From NCBI RefSeq assembly GCF_014217215.1, contig NZ_CP056080.1, positions 2,046,001 through 2,110,000 of the forward strand: a DNA stretch of 64,000 nucleotides. Reading direction: 5' to 3'. Made by a program: the position numbers and the translations under genes. The DNA comes from Rothia nasimurium. Lineage in GTDB: Bacteria > Actinomycetota > Actinomycetes > Actinomycetales > Micrococcaceae. Positions 15,839 to 25,040 of this stretch are shown here, one piece after another. The notes beneath the pieces were generated by a model that was not told where the DNA came from, searched no databases, and was given only the letters and a program-made list of their open reading frames with translations. Numbering within the stretch: the first letter of the stretch is position 1; every line of letters begins with the position of its first letter.

Positions 15839-18486
15839 CCCTCAGCCGTTCCCTCACTATCGGCCACGGGTGCGGCGGCGTCCAGGCCGAGGCGGGCGCG
15901 TTCGTCCGCGATGATTTGGGCGGCCATCTTGGAGTCGGAGATGTCGACGGCTTCGGCAGCGCCGTCCTTGGTGGCTGAGATGCGGGCATATTCGTCGAAG
16001 AGTTGGGATTTGAGGCCGAGGAGTTCGATCATGCGTTCGTCGACGGTGTTGGCGCCGAGGAGGCGGTAGACATCGACGGCGTGGGTTTGGCCCATGCGGT
16101 GGGCGCGGGCGATGGCTTGGGCTTCGATGGTGGGTTTGAACTGGGGTTCGGCGAGGATGACGATGGAGGCTGATTGGATGTTGAGTCCGGCGCCTGCTGC
16201 GGTGATTTGGGCGAGTAGGACGGAGCCGGGGGCGGCGTCCTTGAGCCTGTCGACGGCGGCTTGACGTTCGACTGGGGGCATGGCGCCGGTGATGGTTCCG
16301 ATGGTTTTAGTGCCGAGGGCAGTTTCGAGGCGGGTGAGGACGGAGAGGAAGAAGGAGAAGACGAGGATTTGGCGGCCTGCGTTGGTGGCTTCTTCGACGA
16401 TTTCGAGCAGGCGGGTAAGTTTGGCGGAGTCGTCTGCGGCCCAGGCGGCGCGGCGCATGAGGGCGAAGTTGCCTTCGGCGACGGCGGCCCGGTAGGCGTC
16501 TGCGTCAGCCGGGGTGAGTTCGAGCCAGTCTCGGTGCTCGGTCATGTCGGGTAGTTCGGAGAGTACGTCTTTTTGGTTGCGGCGTAGGTAGGCGGGGGCG
16601 ATGCGGGCGCGGAATTCGCTGGCGAGTAGGTTTTCGGCTCCGCCGCCGGCGACGAGGTCGGGTTGTAGGTAGTCGACGAGGGTGACGAATTCTGAGACGC
16701 GGTTTTCCATGGGAGTGCCGGAGAGTAGGACGGCGTAGTCGGCGGCTCTCACGAGGTCGGCGACTTTTTGGGAGCGTTGGGCGCTCTTATTTTTCACCAG
16801 GTGGGCTTCGTCGGCGATGACGGCGTCGGCGCGCCAGGTGGCATCGGCGTAGAGGCGGGCCCCGTCGTAGGTGGTGATGAGTAGGCCGCCGTCGGCTTTC
16901 CAGGCGGTGAGGGCGGTGTCGCGGGCGTCCCCGTGGGCCAGGTGGGTGGGGATTGCGGTGAATTTTTCGGTTTCGCGCTGCCAGTTGATGACCAGGGAGG
17001 CCGGGCAGACGACGATGAAGTGGGTTTTGCCGGTATTGGTGAGGTGGGTGAGGGCAGCGAGGGTTTGCATGGTTTTGCCCAGGCCCATTTCGTCGCCGAG
17101 GATTACTTTTTTCTGGGCGAGCATGAATTTGGCGCCGTAGGTTTGGTAGCCGCGCAGGGTGGCTGAGAGGCCGGTGAGGTTGAGGGGGTATTTGCGGATC
17201 CGCTCGAAGATTTCAGCCGGCAGGTAGGCGTCGCCGAGGGTTTCTTTGCCCAGGTAGTGGGCGAGCAGGGCCTGGTGGGTGGCGGGGTCGGCCAGGTAGC
17301 TGGCCCAGGCGGCATCGGCAGTGAGCCAGGTGGCTGCGGGGACGGTCAGGGGGCTCAGTTCCCGGCAACGGGCAAGGTCGGTACGAAGCTGGTTGAGGTC
17401 GGTCAGGTCGTCGCCGACGGCCACAAAGAGGGGGCCGGACGCCGGGGTCGGCTGGGTGAGCAGGGGCGCGTAGGAGGCCAGGCGGTCGAGGAGGTCGGAG
17501 TCGCCGAGGGCGGCGTCGATGGTGCGCAGGCGGTCAAGGCCGATGAGGATTCGTTCGGCGGCGGGGGTGCGGGTTTCGCCCAGGTTTTCTTTTTCCTGGC
17601 CGGTGGCTTCGTCGAGCAGGCGGGTGGCGGCTGCGTAGATTTGGTTGGCGGTGGTTTCGCCGATACCGGGTATGCGGGTGAGGGCGGCGGCGCTGCCCTG
17701 GGCCAGGACGTCGGCGACGGTAGCTAGGCCAGCGTCTACCAGGGGCGCGGTGCGGACGGTGCTGCTGGTGAGTTCGCGCAGTTTTTCGACGGGAACGCCT
17801 GCAAGGGTGAGGGTGGCCCGCTCTGCTTTGAGGGCCTGCATGTCACCGCTCATGCCGGTGAGCAGCTGGGCGCGTTCGGGAGTGTTGAGGGCTCCCCAGA
17901 CCGCCAGGAAGGCGGCGTGGTCTGCGGTGCTGATTTCTTCCCAGTGCGGGGAGGCCCAGTTTTCCCCGGCGTAGCGGGCAAGGGCCGGGGCGGCGGCGTC
18001 CTTAATACCTAGGGTGTTGGCGGCGAAGGCCACATCGGGGGTGAGGGCGGTGAGCTGGTCTGCTTGGGTAAAGAGCGGGGTGAGGCGGGTGAGGGCGCCG
18101 GAGGCGGACGCCAGCCGCTCAGCAAGGGCTGCACTGGCAGCTTCTGCGGCGCGGCGCTTTTGGCCGCCAAAGAGTCGGCCCAGCAGGCCTCCGCTCCCGG
18201 CCTGGATGTCTGCCAGAAGGGCGGGAAGGTTGTCACCTGCTGCAGCAAGGGTGCGCAGGTCGTCGTGCAAGGAGGGGTTTTGATTGCGCCAGAACTGCTG
18301 GGTGAGCCAGGTGGAAAGGTTCTCGATAGAAGCAGGCGCCAACGGGGCGAAGCGGTAGAGGGAGCCTGCGTAGCCCTCGGGCAGGTTGAAGCGCAGGGCG
18401 GTGGGGGCGGCTAGGGCCGCGAGGGTGGCTTGGCTGCGCTGGCTGGTGTGGAGCAGGGCTGTGCCCTGGGCTTCTTCGGTGCTCAT
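15835..18486 (-). CDS. SNF2-family DEAD/DEAH ATPase with helix-hairpin-helix motif
   Basis: An 883-residue SNF2-like ATPase. N-terminal 450 residues: helical, Ala-rich, with a helix-hairpin-helix (LTRIPGIGETTANQIYAAA, near residue 270), a DNA-backbone-binding motif. The motor follows: motif I ILGDEMGLGKT (about 462), Ia, motif II IADEAH (about 557), motif III LLSGTPMEN (about 587). The helicase-C lobe has AGAGLNIQSA and QAIARAHRMGQTHAVDVYRL (about 795). It is expected to translocate on duplex DNA and remodel protein-DNA complexes; its cellular role is unknown. The start at 18486 (MSTEEAQ) is preceded by AGGGGAA; the open frame extends to 18756 into the divergent kinase gene and is not used. 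No methylase or nuclease neighbour suggests a defence island. Confidence 0.9.
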   Translation of the reverse strand: MSTEEAQGTALLHTSQRSQATLAALAAPTALRFNLPEGYAGSLYRFAPLAPASIENLSTWLTQQFWRNQNPSLHDDLRTLAAAGDNLPALLADIQAGSGGLLGRLFGGQKRRAAEAASAALAERLASASGALTRLTPLFTQADQLTALTPDVAFAANTLGIKDAAAPALARYAGENWASPHWEEISTADHAAFLAVWGALNTPERAQLLTGMSGDMQALKAERATLTLAGVPVEKLRELTSSTVRTAPLVDAGLATVADVLAQGSAAALTRIPGIGETTANQIYAAATRLLDEATGQEKENLGETRTPAAERILIGLDRLRTIDAALGDSDLLDRLASYAPLLTQPTPASGPLFVAVGDDLTDLNQLRTDLARCRELSPLTVPAATWLTADAAWASYLADPATHQALLAHYLGKETLGDAYLPAEIFERIRKYPLNLTGLSATLRGYQTYGAKFMLAQKKVILGDEMGLGKTMQTLAALTHLTNTGKTHFIVVCPASLVINWQRETEKFTAIPTHLAHGDARDTALTAWKADGGLLITTYDGARLYADATWRADAVIADEAHLVKNKSAQRSQKVADLVRAADYAVLLSGTPMENRVSEFVTLVDYLQPDLVAGGGAENLLASEFRARIAPAYLRRNQKDVLSELPDMTEHRDWLELTPADADAYRAAVAEGNFALMRRAAWAADDSAKLTRLLEIVEEATNAGRQILVFSFFLSVLTRLETALGTKTIGTITGAMPPVERQAAVDRLKDAAPGSVLLAQITAAGAGLNIQSASIVILAEPQFKPTIEAQAIARAHRMGQTHAVDVYRLLGANTVDERMIELLGLKSQLFDEYARISATKDGAAEAVDISDSKMAAQIIADERARLGLDAAAPVADSEGTAEG

Positions 18487-18601
18487 GTGTTCCCCTGGTT
18501 GTCGGTGGAGCCGGTTGGCTTGTTTCTCATTATGGCCTAGCGAATCGCCCCGGTGCGGTAGCCTGAGGGCAGTAGTTATGGCAAAGGTGAAGGAGGCTGG
18601 G

Positions 18602-19192
18602 GTGCTTGAGCTAACGGGGCTAGATTCGCTCGGTGAGGTGGTGGTGCAGGCCCACCAGCAGGTGCCAGGTAGGCGGCCGCTGCTGGTGGCGATTGACGGA
18701 CGCAGCGGGTCGGGTAAAACCACTCTGGCTGCTGAGCTGGCTACCTGGTTGAGCAAGCGGGGTATCGTGGCCGAGGTCTTTCATTTAGAAGGCCTCTACC
18801 AGGGCTGGAGCGGGCTGGCCCGGGCTGCCCTGGTGTGGCAGCAGCTTGCCGAGACTGTGGCGGACGGACGCGCCAGCTCCCCCGGGACTGCCCCGCACTG
18901 GTTTGGCTGGGATTGGGGTAGCTCTCAGGCAACCGGCCCGCACCCCTTTACCGCTGCCCAGCAGGCGGCGGGCGGCGTGCTCATCGCTGAGGGGGTAGGG
19001 GCCCTGACCGGTACCCACGATGTGGGTGTTTTCGTGGAGCTTGATACAGCGCGCCGCAGGCTGCGAGCCCTAGCCCGGGACGGAGAAACCTACCGCCCCT
19101 ACTGGGACATGTGGGCAGAACAAGAAGCCGACCTGCTGGCAGCCTACGCGAGCGCCTATGCGGGGGCGGGCGTCCGCTATGTTCAGCGGTAG
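18602..19192 (+). CDS. P-loop kinase, uridine-kinase-like
   Basis: A 196-residue protein of the uridine kinase/panthothenate-kinase-like P-loop fold. Walker A GRSGSGKT lies at residues 33-40 after a hydrophobic strand (LLVAIDG), and a substrate-site block FHLEGLYQGW follows where family members have a DDxYxxW pattern. Later, GVLIAEGVGAL and RDGETYRPYWDMWAEQE resemble related actinobacterial proteins. The phosphate acceptor is unknown. The GTG at 18602 is chosen because AAGGAGG (18590-18596) lies five bases upstream; an ATG at 18578 in the same frame lacks a ribosome binding site. It is divergent from the SNF2 gene, with about 115 bases between the two starts. Confidence 0.75.
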   Translation: MLELTGLDSLGEVVVQAHQQVPGRRPLLVAIDGRSGSGKTTLAAELATWLSKRGIVAEVFHLEGLYQGWSGLARAALVWQQLAETVADGRASSPGTAPHWFGWDWGSSQATGPHPFTAAQQAAGGVLIAEGVGALTGTHDVGVFVELDTARRRLRALARDGETYRPYWDMWAEQEADLLAAYASAYAGAGVRYVQR

Positions 19193-19304
19193 GTCATATT
19201 TTTTCATTTCTGCAACACCATATTAGTTTCCCTATCAAATAAGAAACCGGCAGGCGTAGAATGGACGGGTTGAAAACCGCCCCTCAGAGGAAGACCCACC
19301 ACCG

Positions 19305-20534
19305 ATGACCTCAGCCGCCGCACCCGATCGGGGCCTACCACCGATTGCAATTATTACCCTGGCGTCACTCACGGCTGTGGGCCCGCTCGCCATTGATATG
19401 TACCTGGCAGCACTCCCAGCTATCGCGGTTGATCTGAGTACCACCACCGCTTACGCCCAGCTCACCCTGACCGCCTTCATGGTGGGTATGGGCACCGGGC
19501 AGTTTATCGTGGGGCCGCTTTCAGACAAGACCGGCCGCCGTCTGCCCCTGCTTATCGGCGTAACCCTCTGCGCCCTCTCCGCCCTGGTCTGCGTCTTCGC
19601 GCCGACCATTGAACTCTTCATCGCGGCCCGTTTCGTGATGGGCTTTACCGGCTCCATCGGCATGGTGCTAGCCCGCGCTATCGTGGCCGACTCCACCAGT
19701 GGCCTACAGACCGCCCGCCTCATGGGCATCATGATGATGATTAACGGCATCGCCCCGGTCGCTGCCCCGCTCATCGGCGGCTTCGTGCTAGCTCACGGTA
19801 CCTGGCGCGATATTTTCAAGGTCATTAGCATCCTTATCGCTATTTCCCTGGTGCTGGTTCTCTTCTTCATCAAGGAGTCCCTACCGGCAGACAAGCGCCG
19901 CACCGGCTCCCTGCTCTCAGCCTATGCCGGCATTATCGAGGTGGCCCGAATTCGCCGCTACCGGGGGTTCATGCTGACCATGGTTCTGGCCTTCGGTGCC
20001 CTCTTTAGCTATATCTCCGGCTCGCCCTACCTGCTGCAAAACGTCATGGGTCTGAGCGAAACCCACTTCACCTACGTCTTTGGCCTGAACTCCCTGGCCA
20101 TCGTCCTTGCCTCCACCGTGATGACCTCCCTGGTAGGCAAAGTTGCCCTGCGCAAGCTCCTCGTCGTTGGTACCAGCTCCCTGCTGACCGTCAGCCTGCT
20201 CCTGCTGGGCTACTTCCTACTGGGCACCCCCTCGCTTGTTCCCACCATGGTTCTGCTGTTTGCCTTCACAGCCTCGGTCGGCATGGTCTTTGGTAACGCC
20301 TCAGCCCTGGCTCTCGGCGAAGCCCGCCACATTGCGGGCTCCGCGAGCGCCCTGCTCGGCACTGTACAGGCACTGATGGGTGGCCTCGCTTCTCCCCTGG
20401 TTGCCCTGGGCGGCAGCAGTGCCTACCTGCCCATGGCCTGCGCGATGGTGGGGTTTGCGGCCCTCAGCGCTCTGAGCCTGGCTACCACGCCGCGGGCCGA
20501 GAGCGACTACGCGATTGACCGGCCCAAGCCCTAG
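19305..20534 (+). CDS. Bcr/CflA-family multidrug efflux MFS transporter
   Basis: A 409-residue major facilitator of the DHA1 Bcr/CflA type with 12 helices. The N-terminal PLAIDMYLAALPAIAVDL is the family hallmark. MFS motif A is GPLSDKTGRRLPLLIG, and ARFVMGFTGSIGMVLARAIVADS gives the helix 4-5 block. Such proteins export drugs (bicyclomycin, sulfonamides, chloramphenicol) or metabolites by proton antiport; the substrate here is unknown. A GAGGAAG lies 13 bases before the ATG, a little far. The 112-base upstream gap is AT-rich and may hold its promoter. Confidence 0.9.
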   Translation: MTSAAAPDRGLPPIAIITLASLTAVGPLAIDMYLAALPAIAVDLSTTTAYAQLTLTAFMVGMGTGQFIVGPLSDKTGRRLPLLIGVTLCALSALVCVFAPTIELFIAARFVMGFTGSIGMVLARAIVADSTSGLQTARLMGIMMMINGIAPVAAPLIGGFVLAHGTWRDIFKVISILIAISLVLVLFFIKESLPADKRRTGSLLSAYAGIIEVARIRRYRGFMLTMVLAFGALFSYISGSPYLLQNVMGLSETHFTYVFGLNSLAIVLASTVMTSLVGKVALRKLLVVGTSSLLTVSLLLLGYFLLGTPSLVPTMVLLFAFTASVGMVFGNASALALGEARHIAGSASALLGTVQALMGGLASPLVALGGSSAYLPMACAMVGFAALSALSLATTPRAESDYAIDRPKP

Positions 20535-20552
20535 CAGCCACCTACCCCACCG

Positions 20553-21434
20553 CTAGCCGCGCGCCAGGTAGCCCAGCAGTTCTTCGGTTAGTTCCTTATC
20601 GGTGGCCACAGGGGTGCCGTTGAGGTGGGTAACCGGCGCCAATAGACGCACCGAGGACGCCAGCCACACGGCGTCCGCCTCCAGCAGGTCCTGGGGGTAG
20701 AGGGGCCCGTAGCCGAGCTCCCACCCGGCGGCCCGAGCGCCCGCAAAGATAGCGCCCTGGGTGGTGCCGGGCAGAATGCCGTGGGCCGGTTCGGGGGTGT
20801 AGAGCACCTTCTTCTGCCCCTCGGTCTTGGCAACGATTACCGAGGAGGTTGCCCCCTCAAGAATGCGGCGGTCGTCGGTCACCCAGATGGCGTCGTCCGC
20901 ACCGTGTTTGCCCACGTAGCGCAGTACCGACATGTTGATGGCGTAGGAGAGTGTCTTGGCTCCGGCCAGGAGCCAGGGGTAGGCGGAGTCTTCGGCGGGG
21001 TCGTGGCCGCGCGGCAGAAGCATGGCCCGCACCCCCTGCTCGCGCTGACGCAGGATCGTGGGTGAGGACGGGGCCACGGTCACCCAGGCGTGGGGGCCGG
21101 CTTCAACAGTACCGCGAGAGATGATGATTTTGACGGTGTGCTCTTCACCCAGCACGGTCTGGACCCCCTGGGCAGCGGCGTCGACGGCCAGCTGCACGGC
21201 AGCCCGCAGGTTATCTTCAGCGGGCAGGGGCAGGTCGAGTAGGCGGGCGGAACCGGCCAGGCGAGTCAGGTGGGCTTCAAATTTACGGACGCGGCGGTTA
21301 GCGGCCAGCATGGTTTCAAAGACGCCGTCGCCGCGGGTCAGCCCCTGGTCTTCAATGTTGATGAGGGGGGCGGTGGTGTCAGCCAGCTCACCGGCGGGGT
21401 TTTCTTTGGTTAGCATCACAACGGTTGTAGTCAT
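20553..21434 (-). CDS. pabC: aminodeoxychorismate lyase / class IV PLP aminotransferase
   Basis: A 293-residue fold-type IV PLP enzyme. LTRGDGVFETMLAANRRVRKFEAHLTRL at the N-terminus fits 4-amino-4-deoxychorismate lyase, which makes p-aminobenzoate for folate; the catalytic lysine is in LLAGAKTLSYAINM, and the PLP-phosphate contact block is LEGATSSVIVA. Branched-chain or D-amino-acid aminotransferases share the fold, so the pabC call rests on the N-terminal GDGVFET motif and overall resemblance and is not certain. No pabA or pabB gene is nearby. It converges on the MFS gene. Confidence 0.78.
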   Translation of the reverse strand: MTTTVVMLTKENPAGELADTTAPLINIEDQGLTRGDGVFETMLAANRRVRKFEAHLTRLAGSARLLDLPLPAEDNLRAAVQLAVDAAAQGVQTVLGEEHTVKIIISRGTVEAGPHAWVTVAPSSPTILRQREQGVRAMLLPRGHDPAEDSAYPWLLAGAKTLSYAINMSVLRYVGKHGADDAIWVTDDRRILEGATSSVIVAKTEGQKKVLYTPEPAHGILPGTTQGAIFAGARAAGWELGYGPLYPQDLLEADAVWLASSVRLLAPVTHLNGTPVATDKELTEELLGYLARG

Positions 21435-21678
21435 ACTTCCAAGCCTAACCCTTAACGCTGATGCTCCCGCGGCAACCTGGCGTTAGGGGCTGCGGGGCGG
21501 GAGCACCTGATGCGAGCACCGCATGCGGCGCGAGCGTTCTTCGCACCCTCTGGTTGGGGACTCGAAGATATCGACCCAGGTCTACCAGACGTGGGGCTAG
21601 GTGACAGGGTACACACTTTCACTCTAACGCGGGCGGTGGAGCTTTCTCAAAGATTCTTGGACTTTTTAGGTCATATTT

Positions 21679-22479
21679 TCACTGCCACACCCAGGTGAGG
21701 GTGCCAGCAAGACCCGATGTCACGTAGCCGATGATGAGCGTTCCCAGACAGCACAGCAGGAAGATCGAATCGTCCCTGCTATAGACGGGAACGCGGGCCC
21801 AGGTGCGGGGCCCGGCACCGAAACCGCGGGCTTCCATGGTGACGGCAAGGCGGGTGCCCCGTCGGATAGCCTGCACCAGCAGGGCAAAGGTCTGCCCGGC
21901 CAGGGTACGGACGCGGCGGAGCGGGGAGTCGCTTACCCCCAGCCCGCGGGCCCGCCGTGCCTGCCCCAAGGTGTGCCATTCGCTGAACATGAGCCCTAGC
22001 AGGCGCAGGGCGGCCAGGGCTGCCAGGACGAAGCGGGCCGGCAGTTTAGCCGTCTGCGCTAGGGAGTCGCCCAGGTGGGTGGGGTCGGTGGTGGTGATGA
22101 GCAAAAGGCTGGGAAGAATCAGGGCCAGGCCACGAACCATCAGGGAGATACCCATGGCAAGGGAGTCGGTGGTAATCCAGATGAACCCCATCTGGAGTAC
22201 CGTCTCCCCCGTTTTATCGGCGATCAGCGAGGTGGACCAGCCGGTGAGCAGGGCACCAATCAGCAGGGGCCAGAAACGGGCCAGCAGGGCGAACGGCTGC
22301 ACGCCCCAGGCTTTGAGCAGGGCCAGTTCAAGGGCAAATACCACCAGGGCGGTGCCCCAGTCTTTGATGAGCAACAGCCCTATCGATAGCAGGAAGGTAG
22401 CCAGCAGTTTGGTGCCCGCGTTGAGCTTTCCGGCGCGGCTACGGTGGGCAGGGCCTAGCGCGAAAAGGTCAAGAGCCAT
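21679..22479 (-). CDS. ykoC: ECF transporter T component (YkoC-like)
   Basis: Energy-coupling transmembrane protein EcfT, 266 residues and about six helices. It carries the two Ala-Arg-Gly coupling motifs that contact the ATPases: GQARRARGLGV and TMEARGFGAG. It starts inside the 3' end of the ATPase gene (11-base overlap), so it is translationally coupled. Third gene of a ykoE-ykoD-ykoC-type unit under a TPP riboswitch, so the substrate is thiamine or its hydroxymethylpyrimidine precursor. No clear terminator follows in the 244-base gap to pabC; a GCTCCCGC/GCGGGAGC hairpin near 21461-21506 may serve. Confidence 0.88.
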   Translation of the reverse strand: MALDLFALGPAHRSRAGKLNAGTKLLATFLLSIGLLLIKDWGTALVVFALELALLKAWGVQPFALLARFWPLLIGALLTGWSTSLIADKTGETVLQMGFIWITTDSLAMGISLMVRGLALILPSLLLITTTDPTHLGDSLAQTAKLPARFVLAALAALRLLGLMFSEWHTLGQARRARGLGVSDSPLRRVRTLAGQTFALLVQAIRRGTRLAVTMEARGFGAGPRTWARVPVYSRDDSIFLLCCLGTLIIGYVTSGLAGTLTWVWQ

Positions 22480-24070
22480 GGGTAGGTTCCGCTTTCTGCA
22501 GGGTCAGGCGCGTACCGCCGAGGGCCGCTACATAGTCTGTATCGTGGGTTACCGAAATAACGGTAAGCCCCCGGTCTAGCAGTTCTTTAATGAGGGTAAC
22601 GAGCTCGGCCCAGGTGGTGGCGTCCTGCCCGAAGGTAGGTTCATCAAGCACCAGGACAGCCGGTTCGGTGGCCAGGGCTGTGGCTACCGATAACCGCCGT
22701 TTTTCACCGCCCGAGAGGGTGAAGGGGTTGGCGTCGGCCAGGTCGGTAAGGCGCAGGCGGGCAAGGAGCTCATCGGTGCGGGCAGCCAGCCGGTCTTCAT
22801 CAATCTTCTCCTTGCGAACACGGGCCAGGTGCCGGGGGCCAAACTCTAGTTCTGCGCGCACGGTGGGGGCAAGGAACTGTTGCTCCGGCTCCTGGAAGAC
22901 CAGACCGATGCGGTCGGCTAGCTCGGCAGCGGGCCAGCTAGCGGGGTCGGAGCTACGGTGCCGGGCGGGTAGACCCGCGGTGAGTGCCTCATGGGCGTAG
23001 ACCTGCCCAGCAGCCGGGTAGATTAGCCCGGCAAGGGTCAGCGCCAGGGTCGATTTCCCGGCACCGTTAGGCCCCAGCAGAGCCAGGTGCTCCCCGGAAG
23101 AAAGGGTCAGGTTGATTCCACTAGCCAGGGTGGGCAGAACGAGAGTAGGCACCTGCCCCGCGGCGATAGCGCGGGAGCGCTCCTTACGCTGGCGACGGGT
23201 AGGTAGCTGCCGGGTTAGGCTTACCTCGCGGGCCTCAAGTAGCGGGGAGGGCTCGTCCGTACCCTGCCCGGGACGGACGCCCGCCCCCACCTTCCTTGCC
23301 CGGGGCGGGTGGGGCACATAGCCGGGCACCCACACCCCACCGGCTATGAGCTGGTCGCGGGCCTGTTCCAGCACCTGCGCAGGCGGGCCGTCAAAACTGA
23401 TTCCCCCCTGAGCATCGAGCACCAGCACCCGGTCGACGTGCTCTGCCCAAATACCAACCCGGTGTTCAATAACCACCAGGGTAGCTCCCGAAGCGGCAGC
23501 GGCGGCCAGGACGGCGTCGCGCACCTCAAGCACACCCGCCGGGTCGAGGTTGGCGGTGGGTTCGTCCAGGAGCAGGGCACCGGGGTGCATAGCCAAGATA
23601 CCGGCTAAGCCCAGCCTCTGCTTCTGCCCACCAGAGAGAGCCGATGTGGAACGGTCAAAGGGCAGGGAGCCCAAACCGACAGCCTCCAGGGCCCAGGTCA
23701 CCCGGGCCCAGATATCCTCGCGGGGCACCCCCAGGTTCTCAGGCCCGAAGGCCACGTCATCGCCTACCCGCGCCAGTACCACCGAGCTTTCGGGATCCTG
23801 CTGCATGAGCCCGCAAACCCCGCGGGCCTCGGTGGGAGTCTGCCCGTTGACGGTCAGCTCACCCAGCTGGGTTTGGTCGTCCTCATCAACCAACAGGCCC
23901 GCCATGGCGTGCAGCAGAGTCGATTTGCCCGCGCCAGATGGGCCTACCAGGAGCACCTTCTGCCCCGGGGCAATCTCAAAGTTCAGCCCCGAAAAGGCAG
24001 GGGTAGCCCGCCCGGGGTGGTGCCAGCCGAAATTACGGGCCACAAAGCGGGCCCCCTGCTCTATCTGCAC
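22469..24070 (-). CDS. ykoD: ECF transporter fused double ATPase (YkoD-like)
   Basis: Two ABC ATPase domains in one 533-residue chain, the usual form of YkoD. Domain 1 has Walker A GPSGAGKST, signature LSGGQKQRLGLAGIL and Walker B LLLDEPTANLDP. Domain 2 has GPNGAGKST, LSGGEKRRLSVATAL and VLDEPTFGQD. Both sites look complete, unlike the ATPase at 51513. A basic linker (TRRQRKERSR) joins them. It powers the T and S components encoded on either side. The start is GTG 24070 with a modest AGGGG upstream, 15 bases after the S-component stop. Confidence 0.93.
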   Translation of the reverse strand: MQIEQGARFVARNFGWHHPGRATPAFSGLNFEIAPGQKVLLVGPSGAGKSTLLHAMAGLLVDEDDQTQLGELTVNGQTPTEARGVCGLMQQDPESSVVLARVGDDVAFGPENLGVPREDIWARVTWALEAVGLGSLPFDRSTSALSGGQKQRLGLAGILAMHPGALLLDEPTANLDPAGVLEVRDAVLAAAAASGATLVVIEHRVGIWAEHVDRVLVLDAQGGISFDGPPAQVLEQARDQLIAGGVWVPGYVPHPPRARKVGAGVRPGQGTDEPSPLLEAREVSLTRQLPTRRQRKERSRAIAAGQVPTLVLPTLASGINLTLSSGEHLALLGPNGAGKSTLALTLAGLIYPAAGQVYAHEALTAGLPARHRSSDPASWPAAELADRIGLVFQEPEQQFLAPTVRAELEFGPRHLARVRKEKIDEDRLAARTDELLARLRLTDLADANPFTLSGGEKRRLSVATALATEPAVLVLDEPTFGQDATTWAELVTLIKELLDRGLTVISVTHDTDYVAALGGTRLTLQKAEPTHGS

Positions 24071-24085
24071 GCGCCTGCCCCTGGT

Positions 24086-24703
24086 CTAGGCCTGGGAGCG
24101 GGGTGAGGTGCTAGCCCGGCGGCGGGCACGGCCAGCGGCCAAAGAATCGAGCACACCGGTCGTCACCAGGGCGCGGGTGAGAAGCCACGACACCAGACCA
24201 GCCAGCAGGGTGCCGGAAATAATGCCGCACACCGCGTAGGTGACGGCCTTGGAGCCCTCAAAGACGCCCGCGTAGTAGATAAAGAGTTCAGAAATACTCA
24301 TAAAGGCACCGGCAGAAGCACCCGCTAGCAGGGCGGTGCCCAGGTTCCAGACGCGGTAGGCAAAGAGCAGGAAGACCAGCTCAGTGCCCAGGCCCTGGAT
24401 AATGCCGGAGATAATGATCGCTACAGAGTAGCTACTGCCCAGCAGCATAGAAATCACCGCAGCCAGCAGCTCAGTGTAGAGGGCAGCACCGGGCTTACGG
24501 ATGATATAGCCGCCAAGGACGCCCGCAATCAGCCAGGTGCCGCCCACCAACGAGGCATACTCGGGGGCCAGGGCCAAGGCGGTTTGGGCCATGTTGTAGC
24601 CGCCGTTATTCCAGGCCCAGAAGAGCACAGCGCAGGCAACAGCCAGCACAGAGGCTACTACGATATCGTTCACGCGCCATGTCAGCGCAGCTTTCTTAGA
24701 CAT
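24086..24703 (-). CDS. ykoE: ECF transporter S component, YkoE-type thiamine/HMP binder
   Basis: A 205-residue integral membrane protein with about six helices. The sequence WRVNDIVVASVLAVACAVLFWAWN and NGGYN fits the YkoE family of substrate-binding ECF components. YkoE proteins bind thiamine or hydroxymethylpyrimidine, and the TPP riboswitch directly upstream supports this independently. The start at 24703 (MSKKAALTWR) has AAAGGAAGG immediately upstream; an in-frame ATG at 24739 would fall in the riboswitch expression platform. First gene of the operon. The C-terminus is basic and cytoplasmic. Confidence 0.88.
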   Translation of the reverse strand: MSKKAALTWRVNDIVVASVLAVACAVLFWAWNNGGYNMAQTALALAPEYASLVGGTWLIAGVLGGYIIRKPGAALYTELLAAVISMLLGSSYSVAIIISGIIQGLGTELVFLLFAYRVWNLGTALLAGASAGAFMSISELFIYYAGVFEGSKAVTYAVCGIISGTLLAGLVSWLLTRALVTTGVLDSLAAGRARRRASTSPRSQA

Positions 24704-24744
24704 AAGCCTTCCTTTGGTGTGGTACAGCAAAGGGGGCATGCACA

Positions 24745-24762
24745 GGCAGGCGACAGCCTGCC
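24745..24762 (-). other. hairpin in the TPP riboswitch expression platform
   Basis: GGCAGGC-N4-GCCTGCC lies between the aptamer and the ykoE start. With no U run after it, control of ribosome access is more likely than transcription termination (inference). Confidence 0.5.
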
Positions 24763-24770
24763 GTTCTTTT

Positions 24771-24857
24771 CGACTCCCTAGCGCCGGTACTAACCGGATC
24801 AGGTTCGAGGGTCTGCATGTGCACTCTCAGCGCCCCGTGTGGGCGCTCCCCTGTCAT
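24771..24857 (-). promoter_or_regulatory. TPP riboswitch (THI element)
   Basis: On the minus strand the conserved blocks appear in order: GGGGAGCGCC, the closing GGCGCTGAGAGTGC, GACCCTCGAACCTGATC, CGGTTAGTACCGGCG and AGGGAGTCG. This is the thiamine pyrophosphate aptamer. It controls the ykoEDC-type operon, which should be shut down when TPP is plentiful. Confidence 0.96.
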
Positions 24858-25040
24858 TTCCGCCGTGGGCGGACGTTCCTTCTGAACGCCTTTGTAGTAT
24901 AGGCAGGTCAGCCCGGCAAAGAAAAGATACAAACTTTTATGATAGAAGCCGCTGCTAGCTGCCCACATTTACACAGTACTGATAGTGTTAGTGCCAGTAG
25001 CTCTCTGTAGAGCCTCCATCAGCTACCGAAAGGGAACCTC

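Noticed and set aside
15835-19192. Defence island around the SNF2 ATPase and P-loop kinase
   Set aside because: No methylase, nuclease or phage-defence partner adjoins them; neighbours are a phosphatase and a drug exporter.
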